Source: Halorussus aquaticus
GTDB lineage: Archaea > Halobacteriota > Halobacteria > Halobacteriales > Haladaptataceae
Direction of reading: 5' to 3'
Assembly: GCF_024218795.1 (NCBI RefSeq)
Contig: NZ_CP100402.1
Coordinates: 186,001-250,000 of the forward strand
DNA: 64,000 nucleotides
How positions within the stretch are numbered: position 1 is the stretch's first letter; each line of letters opens with the position of its first letter. The notes under the pieces were generated by a model, which was not told where the DNA came from, did no database searches, and worked only from the letters and a program-made list of their open reading frames with translations. Shown here piece after piece: positions 26,914 to 36,153 of this stretch. A program made the position numbers and the translations under genes.

Positions 26914-27822
26914 TTAGCCCTTGACGCCGCCGCCCGACGAGAGGCCTTCGACCAGGTACTTCTGCAGGTACATGTACATCGTGATGGGGACGATCATCGA
27001 GAGGAACGTCCCGGCCATGATGTAGTGGAAGTTCCGGACGAAGAACGTCCCCTTCAGTTCGAGCAGCGCGGGCGCGAGCGTGGTGTGGAGCGCGTCCTGC
27101 CCGATGATGAACGCCATCAGGTAGTTGTGCCACGCCAGCAGGAACGCCAGCAGGAACACCGACGCCAGCGCCGGGCGCGACAGTGGCAGGATGACCCGGA
27201 AGAACGCGCCGATCTGCGTACACCCGTCCACGCGGGCCGACTCCTCCAAGTTGTCCGGGAGATCCTCGAAGAATCCCCGCAACAGCCAGATGTTGTACGG
27301 CAGGGTGAACGCCGTGAACGCCAGTATCATGCCGACGTAGGTGTTCAGCAGTCCGAGCTGCTGCATCAGCACGAAGATGGGGATGGCCAGCAGCACGATG
27401 GGGAACATGAACCCGGCGACGCTCAGCACGAACAGCGAGTTCTTGAACGGGTAGTCGAGTCGCGCGAACGAGTAGGCCGCGAACACCGCGGCGACCGTCG
27501 CGAGTCCGGCGGTGCCGACGCTGACGATGAACGTCGCCAGCGTGTACTCGACGAAGGGGAACGCGTCCCACATCGTCCGCCACGCGTTCCGGCCGCTGAA
27601 CGCCACCGGGTCGAACGTGACGAACGGGATGCCCAGCGGTTGGGTGAAGATCATCTCCGGCGTCTTCAGCGAGTTGGCGAAGGTGTAGTACACCGGTAGC
27701 AGCATCCACACCATCAGGACGGCCAGTGAGACGTACTTCAGCACCGGCTTGTAGTGCGTCTCCCAGCTCCACCCTGATTGGTCCGTCTCGAACTCGAATC
27801 GTCTGTCGGTATCTGTACTCAT
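26914..27822 (-). CDS. ABC transporter permease, MalG type
   Basis: 302 residues from the ATG at 27822 (MSTDTDRRF). There are six membrane segments and the conserved EAA-loop sequence EESARVDGCTQIGAFFRV, the site that docks on the ATPase. The C-terminus ends with YLVEGLSSGGGVKG, the usual MalG-type tail. Its ATG overlaps the stop of the partner permease by one base (TAATG), so the two are translationally coupled. With MalF-type and ATPase partners it forms a sugar importer in the membrane. Confidence 0.92.
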   Translation of the reverse strand: MSTDTDRRFEFETDQSGWSWETHYKPVLKYVSLAVLMVWMLLPVYYTFANSLKTPEMIFTQPLGIPFVTFDPVAFSGRNAWRTMWDAFPFVEYTLATFIVSVGTAGLATVAAVFAAYSFARLDYPFKNSLFVLSVAGFMFPIVLLAIPIFVLMQQLGLLNTYVGMILAFTAFTLPYNIWLLRGFFEDLPDNLEESARVDGCTQIGAFFRVILPLSRPALASVFLLAFLLAWHNYLMAFIIGQDALHTTLAPALLELKGTFFVRNFHYIMAGTFLSMIVPITMYMYLQKYLVEGLSSGGGVKG

Positions 27823-28766
27823 TAGTAGTCCTCCGTTTCGGTGCGCACCCAGATGAGGATGAGCGGGATGATTCCGACCGCGAACAGCATGCCCAGCGCC
27901 GCGGCCTGACCCATGCTCCAGTTGAGGAACGCCGACTTGAAGATGGCGACTCCGAGGAACGTCGTGTAGTTGACGGGACCGCCCTTCGTGACTGCCCACG
28001 GAATGGCCACCTTACCGACCGTGAACACCGTCCGAATCATCACGACGGTGACGATGACGGTCCGTAGGTGAGGCAGGGTGATGTACCTGAACCGCTGGAC
28101 AGGACCGGCACCGTCGACCTTCGCTATCTCGTACAACTCCGTCGGTATCGACTGGACGCCCGCCAGGAACACGACGTACATGAACCCGAAGTCGCGCCAC
28201 ACCTTGGCGATGACGACGCCCCAGAACGCCCACGGGGTGTTCGAGGTGATGCCCCCGGACGCCGGAATGTCGAAGAAGATGTTGAGCGTGTTGTAGACGA
28301 GACCGTAGGTGGCCGCCTGCTCCATCGTCCCCCACACCAGTCCGGCGGCGATCGCGGGGCTAGCGTACCCCGCGAGCATCAGACCGCGCCAGAACGGGCG
28401 GGCCGGGAGGCTCTCATTCATGACCAGCGCGGCCGCGAGCGCGACCACGAGGTCGAACGGAACCACGACCAGTTCGTACAGCAGCGTCATCTTGAGGCTG
28501 AACAGGAACAGGCTCTGTCCCTGACCGAACAGCCAGTACTCGTAGTTCTCCAGACCGACCCATGGGTCCACCGCGTCGGGGTTGAGCGTGAACTGTTTGA
28601 AGCTCAACAGAATCCCGTTGACGACCATCGGGTAGAAGACGATGCCCGTGAGGAGCACGAGGGTCGGCAGCAGGAACAGGATGCCCTGCAGGCCCCCGTA
28701 CTCCTCGAGGAGTCGGTCCCTGAACGAACGGTCACGTTGCGCGATATCTTCGGAGACCGTCGACAT
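27822..28766 (-). CDS. ABC transporter permease, MalF type
   Basis: A 314-residue protein with about six membrane helices and the EAA motif YEIAKVDGAGPVQRFRYI. It is the usual length for UgpA/MalF-like sugar permeases without the large periplasmic loop of E. coli MalF. It is the second gene of the operon, starting three bases after the ATPase stop and overlapping the start of the MalG-type gene. It forms the other half of the membrane channel. Confidence 0.92.
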   Translation of the reverse strand: MSTVSEDIAQRDRSFRDRLLEEYGGLQGILFLLPTLVLLTGIVFYPMVVNGILLSFKQFTLNPDAVDPWVGLENYEYWLFGQGQSLFLFSLKMTLLYELVVVPFDLVVALAAALVMNESLPARPFWRGLMLAGYASPAIAAGLVWGTMEQAATYGLVYNTLNIFFDIPASGGITSNTPWAFWGVVIAKVWRDFGFMYVVFLAGVQSIPTELYEIAKVDGAGPVQRFRYITLPHLRTVIVTVVMIRTVFTVGKVAIPWAVTKGGPVNYTTFLGVAIFKSAFLNWSMGQAAALGMLFAVGIIPLILIWVRTETEDY

Positions 28767-28769
28767 CGC

Positions 28770-29954
28770 TCAGTTCCCCTCCTCGCGTGCGCCCGACGGC
28801 GACCCGTCCGCCCGGACCTCGTCGTCGGGTTGGCCGGGGACGCCGGGCACGGTTCCTTCGGTGGCGTGCATCCACTTGATGACCTTGGGACCGTCCGGGC
28901 GGAAGAAGTGGACGTTCGGCCACTCTACTTCGAGTCCGACCGTGTCGCCCTCCTGGACTCGGTCGGTCGACGCCACGACTGCGTTCACCCGTTGGCCGTC
29001 CAGGTCGAAGTAGAGTATCTTCGTGTCGCCCATCGGTTCCACGACCTCGACCTCGATATCCACGAGACCCGTCCCGGCGTCGGTAACGTTGATGTTCCCG
29101 GGTCGGATGCCGACGACCACGTCCTCGCCGGAGAGACCGTCTCGGAGTTCTTCGGCGACGGCCTCCGGCAGGTCCACGCCGAACTCGTCGCCGGTGACCG
29201 ACGACCCGTCAAAGGTCATCTCGAAGAAGTTGATGGACGGGCTTCCGATGAAGTCGGCGACGAACAGGCTGTTGGGGTCGTGGTAAATCTCCTCCGGCGG
29301 TGCGATCTGCTCGATGCGACCGGCGTTCATCACCGCGATGCGGTCGCCCATGCTCATCGCCTCCTCCTGGTCGTGGGTGACGAACACGGACGCCACGTCG
29401 AGTTCCTGCTGGAGTTCCTGAATCTCGGTCCGCATCACCGCGCGGAGTTTCGCGTCGAGGTTACTGAGCGGTTCGTCGAGCAGGAACAGCGCGGGGTCGC
29501 GGACGATGGCCCGCCCCAGCGCAACACGCTGTTGCTGCCCGCCGGACAGTTGATTCGGGTATCGGTCGAGCAGGTCGCTGATCTCCATGATGCCGGCGGC
29601 CCAGCGGACCTGTTCGTCGATCTTCTCTTTGTCCGCGCCCCGCATCTTCAGGCCGAAGGCCATGTTCTCGTACACCGTCATCGACGGGTAGAGCGCGTAG
29701 TTCTGGAACACCATCGAGATGGCGCGGTCCTTCGGCGGCAGTTCCGTCACGTCGTGACCGCCGAACGTGATGGTTCCCGAGTCCGGTACCTCCAGACCGG
29801 CGATGCATCGAAGCGTCGTCGATTTGCCGCACCCGGACGGTCCGACGAGGACCAGGAACTCCCCCTCCTCGATGTGTAAGTCGATGTCGTCGACGGCGAC
29901 GACCTGTCCGTCATTGAACGTCTTTCGGACGTTGTCGAGTTTTGCGTCAGCCAT
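28770..29954 (-). CDS. ABC transporter ATP-binding protein (MalK/UgpC type)
   Basis: A 394-residue ATPase. Walker A is GPSGCGKST, the Q-loop follows, the signature is LSGGQQQR, Walker B is ALFLLDEPLSNLD, and the switch His lies in VTHDQEEAMSM. The last 150 residues form a TOBE/OB-type regulatory domain, as in MalK and UgpC. It energises the two permeases encoded directly downstream. As the first of the three import genes it sets the operon 5' end. An acidic extension of about 25 residues follows the OB region. Confidence 0.93.
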   Translation of the reverse strand: MADAKLDNVRKTFNDGQVVAVDDIDLHIEEGEFLVLVGPSGCGKSTTLRCIAGLEVPDSGTITFGGHDVTELPPKDRAISMVFQNYALYPSMTVYENMAFGLKMRGADKEKIDEQVRWAAGIMEISDLLDRYPNQLSGGQQQRVALGRAIVRDPALFLLDEPLSNLDAKLRAVMRTEIQELQQELDVASVFVTHDQEEAMSMGDRIAVMNAGRIEQIAPPEEIYHDPNSLFVADFIGSPSINFFEMTFDGSSVTGDEFGVDLPEAVAEELRDGLSGEDVVVGIRPGNINVTDAGTGLVDIEVEVVEPMGDTKILYFDLDGQRVNAVVASTDRVQEGDTVGLEVEWPNVHFFRPDGPKVIKWMHATEGTVPGVPGQPDDEVRADGSPSGAREEGN

Positions 29955-30027
29955 GGTTGAACAGTTCGTTTTCGGTAATCGTCGTAATGCGGTTCGATTT
30001 GGGTAGTCTGTACATCGTTCTGAGATC

Positions 30028-30294
30028 CTATTTTACGCCGGTGTGAACCCTGCTCGCACAGAACTTGCTGGTGAGTACCGATTTGATTACGGGCACGAAC
30101 AGGATACTCCCGAGGATGAGCCCCGCAACGACCAGCGAGGCATCGACCGTTCCGGCGATTCCGACTGGCCCTTCCAGCCAGAGGTACACGGGGATGCTCA
30201 GTACGACGTACACGATGAGTGCCGCCGTCAGCGCGTGCTCCGTGATCCACTCGGAACCACCGTCGCGGTCGTGGGCCTGGTTAGTCTGCCCCAT
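30028..30294 (-). CDS. Small two-helix membrane protein upstream of the ABC operon
   Basis: 88 residues from the ATG at 30294 (MGQTNQAHDRDGG). Two membrane helices lie around ALTAALIVYVVLSIPVYLWL and SLVVAGLILGSILFVPVI. An AT-rich TATA-like block (tttatataac on the minus strand near 30320) lies about 25 bases upstream, which supports this start over longer frames. It lies 73 bases ahead of the ATPase gene on the same strand, so it may be a transporter accessory. I recognise no family. Function unknown. Confidence 0.65.
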   Translation of the reverse strand: MGQTNQAHDRDGGSEWITEHALTAALIVYVVLSIPVYLWLEGPVGIAGTVDASLVVAGLILGSILFVPVIKSVLTSKFCASRVHTGVK

Positions 30295-30351
30295 ACAGGC
30301 TAACTCATAGCACATAGTTATATAAACTCTTGCATGGTCAATAATCACCTT

Positions 30352-30362
30352 TCTTATATAAC
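30352..30362 (+). promoter_or_regulatory. TATA box of CoA-transferase 1
   Basis: The block cttatataacc lies about 55 bases before the ATG at 30413. The predicted start of transcription (near 30385) is next to the 8-base palindrome gaccggtc at 30390-30397, which could be a repressor site. The latter is inference. Confidence 0.5.
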
Positions 30363-30412
30363 CGACCCATTCGATGCAAAATCTTATCTGACCGGTCGGT
30401 CTTTCGTCACCC

Positions 30413-31684
30413 ATGTCAAAGTCAACCGATGACACGGCCAGCGGGAAGTCGGGGATACTCGACGGCGTTCGCGTTCTCGACCTCTCGACGTTCGTGACCG
30501 GCGGGTTCGCCTCGTTGATGCTCGCGAATCAGGGGGCGGAGGTCATCAAGATCGAACGCCCGGAGGCTGGCGACGACAACCGCCACTCCGGGCCGCCCTT
30601 CGTGGACGTGGACGGGTACGATGGGCCGGGAAAGACGGCCGCCGAGCGCGGGGAATCGCCCTACTTCTGGACGGTCAACTACGACAAGAAGAGCGTCGAA
30701 CTGAACCTGAAGACCGACGAGGGGTTGGAGGTGCTCTACGACTTGGTCTCGGAGGCAGACGTGTTCATCGAGAACTACCGACCGGGGACCGCCGAGCGAC
30801 TCGGCGTCGGTTACGACGACTTGCGCGCGCGCAACGACCGACTCGTCTACTGCTCGATCTCCGCGTTCGGCGACTCCGGACCGTGGAGCGACCGGCCCGG
30901 TTACGACCTGCTCGTGCAGGGGATGAGCGGTATCATGGACGTGACGGGACCCGAGGGCGGCGGCCCGGTGAAGGTCGGACTCCCCCAGACCGACCTCATC
31001 ACCGGGATGTGGGCCGCGTTCGGAATCATGGGGGCGCTGTACCGCCGGGAATCGACCGGCGAGGGCGAGCGCGTCGAACTCGGGATGCTGGACGCCGCGC
31101 TCCCGTGGTTGACCAAGCAGGCCGGGAAGACGTTCGCGGGCGAGAAACCCGAGCGCATGGGGACCAAGGACCCGGTACTCGCGCCGTATCAGGTGTACCC
31201 CACCGCCGACGGTCACCTCAGCGTCGCGTCGGCGAACCAGAAGCTCTGGACCGAACTGTGCGAGGCCATCGACCGGCCCGACCTGCTCGACGACCCTCGG
31301 TTCGCGTCCAACGCCGACAGGGTCGAGAACATGGACGAACTGGAGGTCGAACTCTCCGAGACCTTCCGGCAGCGACCCACCGACGAGTGGGTCGAACTCC
31401 TCGCGGACGAGCGGGGACTCCCCGTCGGGCCGGTGTACAACGTGGACGAGGCCCTCCACAACGAGCAGGTGGAGGCCCGGAACGTCCTCTCGACGGCCGA
31501 CCATCCCGCCGCCGGGGAGATTCCGGTCGTCGAACACCCGCTGAACTTCGAGAACGCGGCGTCCGGGTTCGAGGAGGCACCGCCGCTGCTGGGCGAGGAC
31601 ACCGAACCGCTCCTCCGTGAGTTGGGGTACACCGACGAGGACATCGAGACGCTCAGGAGCGTCGGCGCGATTCCGGGCGAATGA
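30413..31684 (+). CDS. CaiB/BaiF family (family III) CoA-transferase, copy 1
   Basis: A 423-residue protein with the complete family pattern: GVRVLDLSTFVTGGF at the N-terminus, VIKIERPEAGDDNR, SVELNLKTDEG, FIENYRPGTAERLG, SISAFGDSGPWSDRPGYD, and QTDLITGM with the Asp that carries the CoA-ester chemistry. These dimeric cytosolic enzymes move CoA from one acid to another, for example between succinyl-CoA and a branched or dicarboxylic acid. It is the first of three such genes in the window. A small membrane-protein gene follows on the same strand, then PrpD copy 2. The acid substrate is unknown. Confidence 0.88.
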   Translation: MSKSTDDTASGKSGILDGVRVLDLSTFVTGGFASLMLANQGAEVIKIERPEAGDDNRHSGPPFVDVDGYDGPGKTAAERGESPYFWTVNYDKKSVELNLKTDEGLEVLYDLVSEADVFIENYRPGTAERLGVGYDDLRARNDRLVYCSISAFGDSGPWSDRPGYDLLVQGMSGIMDVTGPEGGGPVKVGLPQTDLITGMWAAFGIMGALYRRESTGEGERVELGMLDAALPWLTKQAGKTFAGEKPERMGTKDPVLAPYQVYPTADGHLSVASANQKLWTELCEAIDRPDLLDDPRFASNADRVENMDELEVELSETFRQRPTDEWVELLADERGLPVGPVYNVDEALHNEQVEARNVLSTADHPAAGEIPVVEHPLNFENAASGFEEAPPLLGEDTEPLLRELGYTDEDIETLRSVGAIPGE

Positions 31685-31697
31685 GAGGGTTCACAGC

Positions 31698-32219
31698 ATG
31701 ACCGACGAGAACACCACGCCGGAGCGATACAGGGACGGGACCACCGCCGAAGCGGCCGGGACCGACGGAACCGTCGCCGGTGAGGAAGCGACCGACCAAG
31801 AGGCAGTCGAGGACCCGTCCGACCAGCACGTCCCGGAGGAGGACGACCGACTCCTCGCTCGGGTGCCGGAGTGGGTCGTCACGCTCGGTTCGGGGTCGCT
31901 GTTCACCGCGACGCTCATCACGTTCGTCGGGACGGTGTTCCTGTGGTACTCCGTCACACAGAGGCGGTTCTACGGCTTCGAACCGTACAAAGTCGTGCTG
32001 CTCGCCGTGCAGTTCACCGGCGTGACGCTGTTCCAAGCCCTCGGCGTCCGGTGGGGCCGCAGACGAATTCGGTGGATGTGGGTGATGCTGTCGGCCATCG
32101 CGGGCGCGCTGACGTTCGTCGCGCTCCCGTTCAGCGCTATCGCGCTCGTCTGCGTCGGTCTGGGCAAGTACCACTTCACCTTCGACACGCCGTCGAGCGT
32201 CATCCGCGGCGAGAGGTAA
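31698..32219 (+). CDS. Hypothetical membrane protein with acidic N-terminal tail
   Basis: 173 residues from the ATG at 31698 (MTDENTTPE), 13 bases after the CoA-transferase stop, so co-transcription is likely. The first 65 residues are acidic and low-complexity. The rest has about three or four hydrophobic segments, including VVTLGSGSLFTATLITFVG and WVMLSAIAGALTFVAL. No family is recognised. A role linked to the CoA-transferase is not implied by sequence. Confidence 0.7.
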   Translation: MTDENTTPERYRDGTTAEAAGTDGTVAGEEATDQEAVEDPSDQHVPEEDDRLLARVPEWVVTLGSGSLFTATLITFVGTVFLWYSVTQRRFYGFEPYKVVLLAVQFTGVTLFQALGVRWGRRRIRWMWVMLSAIAGALTFVALPFSAIALVCVGLGKYHFTFDTPSSVIRGER

Positions 32220-32262
32220 CGCGACCCCCACGTTTATTCCTCCCAATCGCATCGCATTCGGT

Positions 32263-33657
32263 ATGCCATCGATTGACGCGACCGCCAAGGTAGCGGCGCA
32301 CTGCGCCGAGACGAGTTTCGCATCCCTCCCCACAGACGTTCGAGAGAAACTCAAGCGGCACTTGCTCGACTACCTCGGGGTCACGCTCGGCGCGCGCGAA
32401 CACGCCGAGTCTACGCCCTCGATTCTCGCCGGACTCGGCGGCGGCGAGGGCGGCGAGGCGACAGCCATCGGGACGGGCGAGCGACGGGCGCCCGACCGGG
32501 CCGCCGCGGTCAACGGGGCGCTCGCCCACAGCCTCGACTTCGACGACACCCACCGCGAGTCGTCGCTCCACCCGGGCGCGCCGGTGATTCCGGCCGCGCT
32601 CGCGGTCGCCGAGCGCGAGGGGGCGACCACCGAACGGCTCCTCGCGGGCGTCTCGGCCGGGTTCGACGTGGCCTGCGTCCTCGGCCGCGCGGTCAACCCC
32701 GACGCCCACTACGACCGCGGGTTCCACGGCACGGCGACCTGCGGGACGTTCGGCGCTATCGCCGCCGCTGGCGTGGTGGCCGGTCTCTCGGCGGACGAGT
32801 TCGAGGCGGCCCTCGGCGTCGGCGGGAGTCAGGCCGCCGGGTCGCTCCAGTTCCTCTCGAACGGCGCGTGGAACAAGCGCCTCCACCCGGGACTCGCCGC
32901 CAGACGCGGCGTCACTGCCGTCTCGCTCGCCGCGGCCGGGTTCCGCGGCGCGGACGAGGCCATCGAGGGCGAGTACGGCTTCCTCAACGGGTACACCGGC
33001 GACCCGAACCCCGAAGCCTTCGACAGACTGGGCGACGGACACGCCGTGATGGAGACCGCGTTGAAGCCGTATCCGTGCTGTCGGTACATGCACGCGGCTA
33101 TTGACGCGCTCACGGAAATCGGGGAGCAGGTCCACCCGAGCACAGTGAACTCGGTGGTCGTGGACCTCCCCGAACCGGGCGTGCGACTGACCGGCGACCC
33201 CATCGAGCGCAAGCGCCGACCGTCGAACTTCGTGGACTGCCAGTTCAGCATGCCGTTCTCGTCGGCGCTCGCGCTCTCGACCGGCGAGGCGGGACTGGAG
33301 GCGTTCCTCGACGCCCAGACGCGACTCGACGACCCGGCCCTCCGCGGACTGATGGACGCGACCGAAGTCGTGTCCACTGAGACGGTCCAGTCGCTGTTCC
33401 CCGACCAGTGGGCCGCGCGGGTCGTCGTCGAAACCGACGGCGGGACCCGCGAGCGGTTCGTGGAGACCGCGCTCGGCGAACCCGAGAGACCGCTAGGGTG
33501 GGACGGCGTGACCGAGAAGTTCGAGTCGCTGGCGCGGTCGTCGGGCGTCGGCGAGGACGCGCGACGGGAACTCGTCGGCGTCGTGCGCGAGTTCGAGGAC
33601 CGCAGCGTCGCCGACCTGACCGATGCCGTCCGTCGGGCCGCGACCGCGGCCCCGTAA
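32263..33657 (+). CDS. MmgE/PrpD family protein, copy 2
   Basis: A 464-residue paralogue of the protein at 19355. Shared family landmarks are HSLDFDDTHRESSLHPGAP, HGTATCGTFGAIAAA, NKRLHPGLAARRG and the C-terminal LKPYPCCRYMHAAIDAL. The two copies differ widely elsewhere, so their substrates probably differ. Known reactions of the family are 2-methylcitrate dehydration and cis-aconitate decarboxylation. The stop lies only six bases before an MFS gene, which argues that the two form a catabolic gene plus carrier pair. CoA-transferases on both sides suggest the product is activated as a CoA ester. Confidence 0.84.
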   Translation: MPSIDATAKVAAHCAETSFASLPTDVREKLKRHLLDYLGVTLGAREHAESTPSILAGLGGGEGGEATAIGTGERRAPDRAAAVNGALAHSLDFDDTHRESSLHPGAPVIPAALAVAEREGATTERLLAGVSAGFDVACVLGRAVNPDAHYDRGFHGTATCGTFGAIAAAGVVAGLSADEFEAALGVGGSQAAGSLQFLSNGAWNKRLHPGLAARRGVTAVSLAAAGFRGADEAIEGEYGFLNGYTGDPNPEAFDRLGDGHAVMETALKPYPCCRYMHAAIDALTEIGEQVHPSTVNSVVVDLPEPGVRLTGDPIERKRRPSNFVDCQFSMPFSSALALSTGEAGLEAFLDAQTRLDDPALRGLMDATEVVSTETVQSLFPDQWAARVVVETDGGTRERFVETALGEPERPLGWDGVTEKFESLARSSGVGEDARRELVGVVREFEDRSVADLTDAVRRAATAAP

Positions 33658-33663
33658 CCCGCG

Positions 33664-35040
33664 ATGGTACGCGACGTCGTCGGCCGAACCGCCGCGCGGT
33701 TCAGGAGCGGCGTGGACACCCTCCGCGGAGACGGTCGCGGGCGCATCCTGACCGTCGTGGCGGTCGGGTGGTTGCTGGTGCTGGGTATCCGCGTCGTCCT
33801 CCCGGCGCTCCTCCCGCAGGTCAAGACCGCGTTCGACATCGACAACGCGACCGCGGGGCTGCTCGTGTCGGTCATGTGGGCCGCCTACGCGGTGACCCAG
33901 TTCCCGGCGGGCATGATGGTGGACCGAATCGGCGAGCGGACGACGCTGGCCGCGAGCGCGGTCGTCACCGCCGCCGGGGCCGCCGCGCTGACGTTCGCTC
34001 CCACGTTCGCGGTGTTCGTCCTCGGCAGCGTACTGTTCGGTCTCGGGTCGGGCCTCTACGCGCCGCCGCGAGTCACGGTGCTGTCGCGCATCTACCCCGA
34101 CCGCGACGGGACGGCGCTCGGGGTCACCTTCGCGGTCGGCAACCTCGGAGCGGCGGCGCTTCCGCTGGTCGCGGGGGCGCTGGCGGTGTGGGTCCACTGG
34201 CGTCTCGGCTTCGGGTTCGTCGTGATTCCGCTCGCGCTGGTCGCGGTCGGCCTCTGGGTGTACGTCCCGCCGCGTCCGAGCGGGCAGGTCCGCGCGGCCG
34301 AGCGGTTCAGCCGTCAGACCGCCGTGCGACTGCTCCGCGGCGTGACCGACCGCGACGTGGCGCTGGCGTGGGTGGCGATGACGCTGATACTGTTCGCCTA
34401 TCAGGGCATCACCGCGTTCCTGCCGACCTACCTCATCGACGTCAAGGGGCTGACTCAGGGGACGGCGTCGGCGCTGTACGGACTGTTCTACGCGAGCGGG
34501 GCCGCCTCCCAGTGGGTCGCCGGGAACGCCGCCGACCGGTACGGCGAGCGCACCGTGCTGGCGGCGGTGGCCGGATTCGGCGTGTTCACGCTCGCCGCGC
34601 TCCCCTTCGTCGGCGGGACCGCCGCGCTGGCGGTGCTGCTCGCGCTCCTCGGGACCCGACTCGGCATCGGGCCGGTCGGCAACGGCTTCGTCGCCGCGCT
34701 GCTCCCCGAGGAGATTCAGGGCGCGGGCTACGGCCTCTTCCGGACGTTCTACCTCGCGGTCGGCGCGTCGGGGTCGCTGTTCGTCGGCGTCCTCGCCGAG
34801 TGGGGCTGGTTCGACGAGGCGTTCCTCGTCCTCGCGGGGGTCACGGCGGTCGCGTCGGTACTCTACCTGTTCCTCCCGGCCACCCCGGACGAACACACTC
34901 ACGGTTCGGATTCGGACCGCGACGGACCGACCGACGACGAATCCGTCGCCGGAACGGGTGGAGGAACCGGCGGCGGATTGTCCAGCGCTGCGGAACCCGG
35001 GAGCGACGCGGACGGCGAGAACGACCGGACGACCGACTGA
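33664..35040 (+). CDS. MFS transporter coupled to PrpD copy 2
   Basis: 458 residues with about 12 helices. The MFS loop MMVDRIGERTTLAAS and the segment FDIDNATAG after helix 1 make it a paralogue of the carrier at 1204-2433. A C-terminal tail of about 60 residues is acidic and Gly-rich, typical haloarchaeal disorder. It starts six bases after the PrpD stop, so it is co-transcribed. It is the best candidate importer of the PrpD copy 2 substrate, presumably a carboxylic acid. Confidence 0.86.
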   Translation: MVRDVVGRTAARFRSGVDTLRGDGRGRILTVVAVGWLLVLGIRVVLPALLPQVKTAFDIDNATAGLLVSVMWAAYAVTQFPAGMMVDRIGERTTLAASAVVTAAGAAALTFAPTFAVFVLGSVLFGLGSGLYAPPRVTVLSRIYPDRDGTALGVTFAVGNLGAAALPLVAGALAVWVHWRLGFGFVVIPLALVAVGLWVYVPPRPSGQVRAAERFSRQTAVRLLRGVTDRDVALAWVAMTLILFAYQGITAFLPTYLIDVKGLTQGTASALYGLFYASGAASQWVAGNAADRYGERTVLAAVAGFGVFTLAALPFVGGTAALAVLLALLGTRLGIGPVGNGFVAALLPEEIQGAGYGLFRTFYLAVGASGSLFVGVLAEWGWFDEAFLVLAGVTAVASVLYLFLPATPDEHTHGSDSDRDGPTDDESVAGTGGGTGGGLSSAAEPGSDADGENDRTTD

Positions 35041-35052
35041 GCGCCCGCCGTC

Positions 35053-36153
35053 TCACTCCGCGAAGGCGTCGGGGACGCGGTCTGCGAGGCCCCGCGAGAC
35101 GGCGAGTTCGCGGAGCGAGTCGGCGACCCTGTCCGGGAGCGGAATCCCCGCCTCGCGGCGCTCGGCCGCGGTCCGATACTCGGCCTCGCCGGGCAGGAGG
35201 GCGTCGTCTCCCGCTGCGCCAGCGCCCGCCGGAACCGACGGCGAGTAGTCGGCCGACCGGAGGTGGTCGGCCAGCGCCGCCACCCGGTCGCGGACGCCCG
35301 CTTCGGAGGTGAACCGCGTCGGGTCGAGGGCGACGAACAGCGCCGCGTTGTCGGCCCACTCGTGGCTCCGCTGACCGGCCACTGCGGCGTCGCCCGCGAT
35401 ACCGGCGAACAACTCGGCGACGACCGCGAGTCCGAACCCCTTGTACCCCGCGGTCCGGCCGCCGAGCGGGAGCAGCGCGCCCTCGCCGTCCTCGAACGCC
35501 CGCGCGTCGGTCTCGGGGTCGCCCGACGCCGTGACCGTCCAGTCGTCCGGGAGCGGTTCGTTGGCGTGGGCCAGTTCGCGTATCTTGCCGTGTGCGACCT
35601 GACTGGTCGCGATATCGAGGACGAGCGGGAAGTCGAGCGCGCCGAACGTCGGCATCCCGAACGCGACCGGGTTGGTCGCCAGTTTGCGGTCGGCGCTCCC
35701 GGGCGGCGCGACGGTCTGCGCGCCGCCCTGCACGTTGACGAACGCGGCGAACGCAACCCCCTCCTCCGTCGCGCGCTCGGCCCACTCGCCGATTCGGCCG
35801 AGGTGGGTGGCGTCTCGGACGCCGACGGCCGCGACGCCGCGGTCGAGCGACTTCGCGGTCGCGAGCGCCGTCGCCTCGGGACCCACTACCTGCCCGAAGG
35901 CGTCCCGACCGTCCACGGTCCCGGTCGTCTCGTCCTCGCGCTCGACCGCCGGAGTCGCCGTCGGGTCGAGTCGATCTGCCGCCACCATCTCGGCGTACAG
36001 CGGGAGTCTGAGCACGCCGTGGGAGGTGTGCCCGCGGAGGTCGGCCGCCACCAGCGACTCGGCGACTCGTTCGGCGGTCGCCTCCGGAGCGCCGAGACCG
36101 ACGACGATGTCGCGGGCGAATCGTTCGAGGACGCGGTGCTCGACTCGGACCAT
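35053..36153 (-). CDS. Ldh2-type malate/L-lactate (sulfolactate/ureidoglycolate-family) dehydrogenase
   Basis: A 366-residue NAD(P)-dependent dehydrogenase of the Ldh2/MDH2 family, unrelated to Rossmann LDH. It has ADLRGHTSHGVLRLPLY (catalytic His), VGVRDATHLGRIG, the TNP-type motif LATNPVAFGMPT and GYKGFGLAVVAELFAG. Family substrates include malate, sulfolactate, 2,3-diketogulonate and ureidoglycolate, so the label stays broad. Its ATG follows the stop of the isopropylmalate-dehydrogenase-like gene with no gap, a two-gene operon. Both enzymes oxidise hydroxyacids, so sequential or parallel steps on D- and L-malate-type substrates are likely. Confidence 0.85.
   Translation of the reverse strand: MVRVEHRVLERFARDIVVGLGAPEATAERVAESLVAADLRGHTSHGVLRLPLYAEMVAADRLDPTATPAVEREDETTGTVDGRDAFGQVVGPEATALATAKSLDRGVAAVGVRDATHLGRIGEWAERATEEGVAFAAFVNVQGGAQTVAPPGSADRKLATNPVAFGMPTFGALDFPLVLDIATSQVAHGKIRELAHANEPLPDDWTVTASGDPETDARAFEDGEGALLPLGGRTAGYKGFGLAVVAELFAGIAGDAAVAGQRSHEWADNAALFVALDPTRFTSEAGVRDRVAALADHLRSADYSPSVPAGAGAAGDDALLPGEAEYRTAAERREAGIPLPDRVADSLRELAVSRGLADRVPDAFAE

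Noticed and set aside
28068..29879. A 603-codon plus-strand frame opposite the ABC ATPase and permease
   Set aside because: The opposite strand has Walker A, signature and EAA motifs. The plus-strand frame has none and is Arg/Val-rich.
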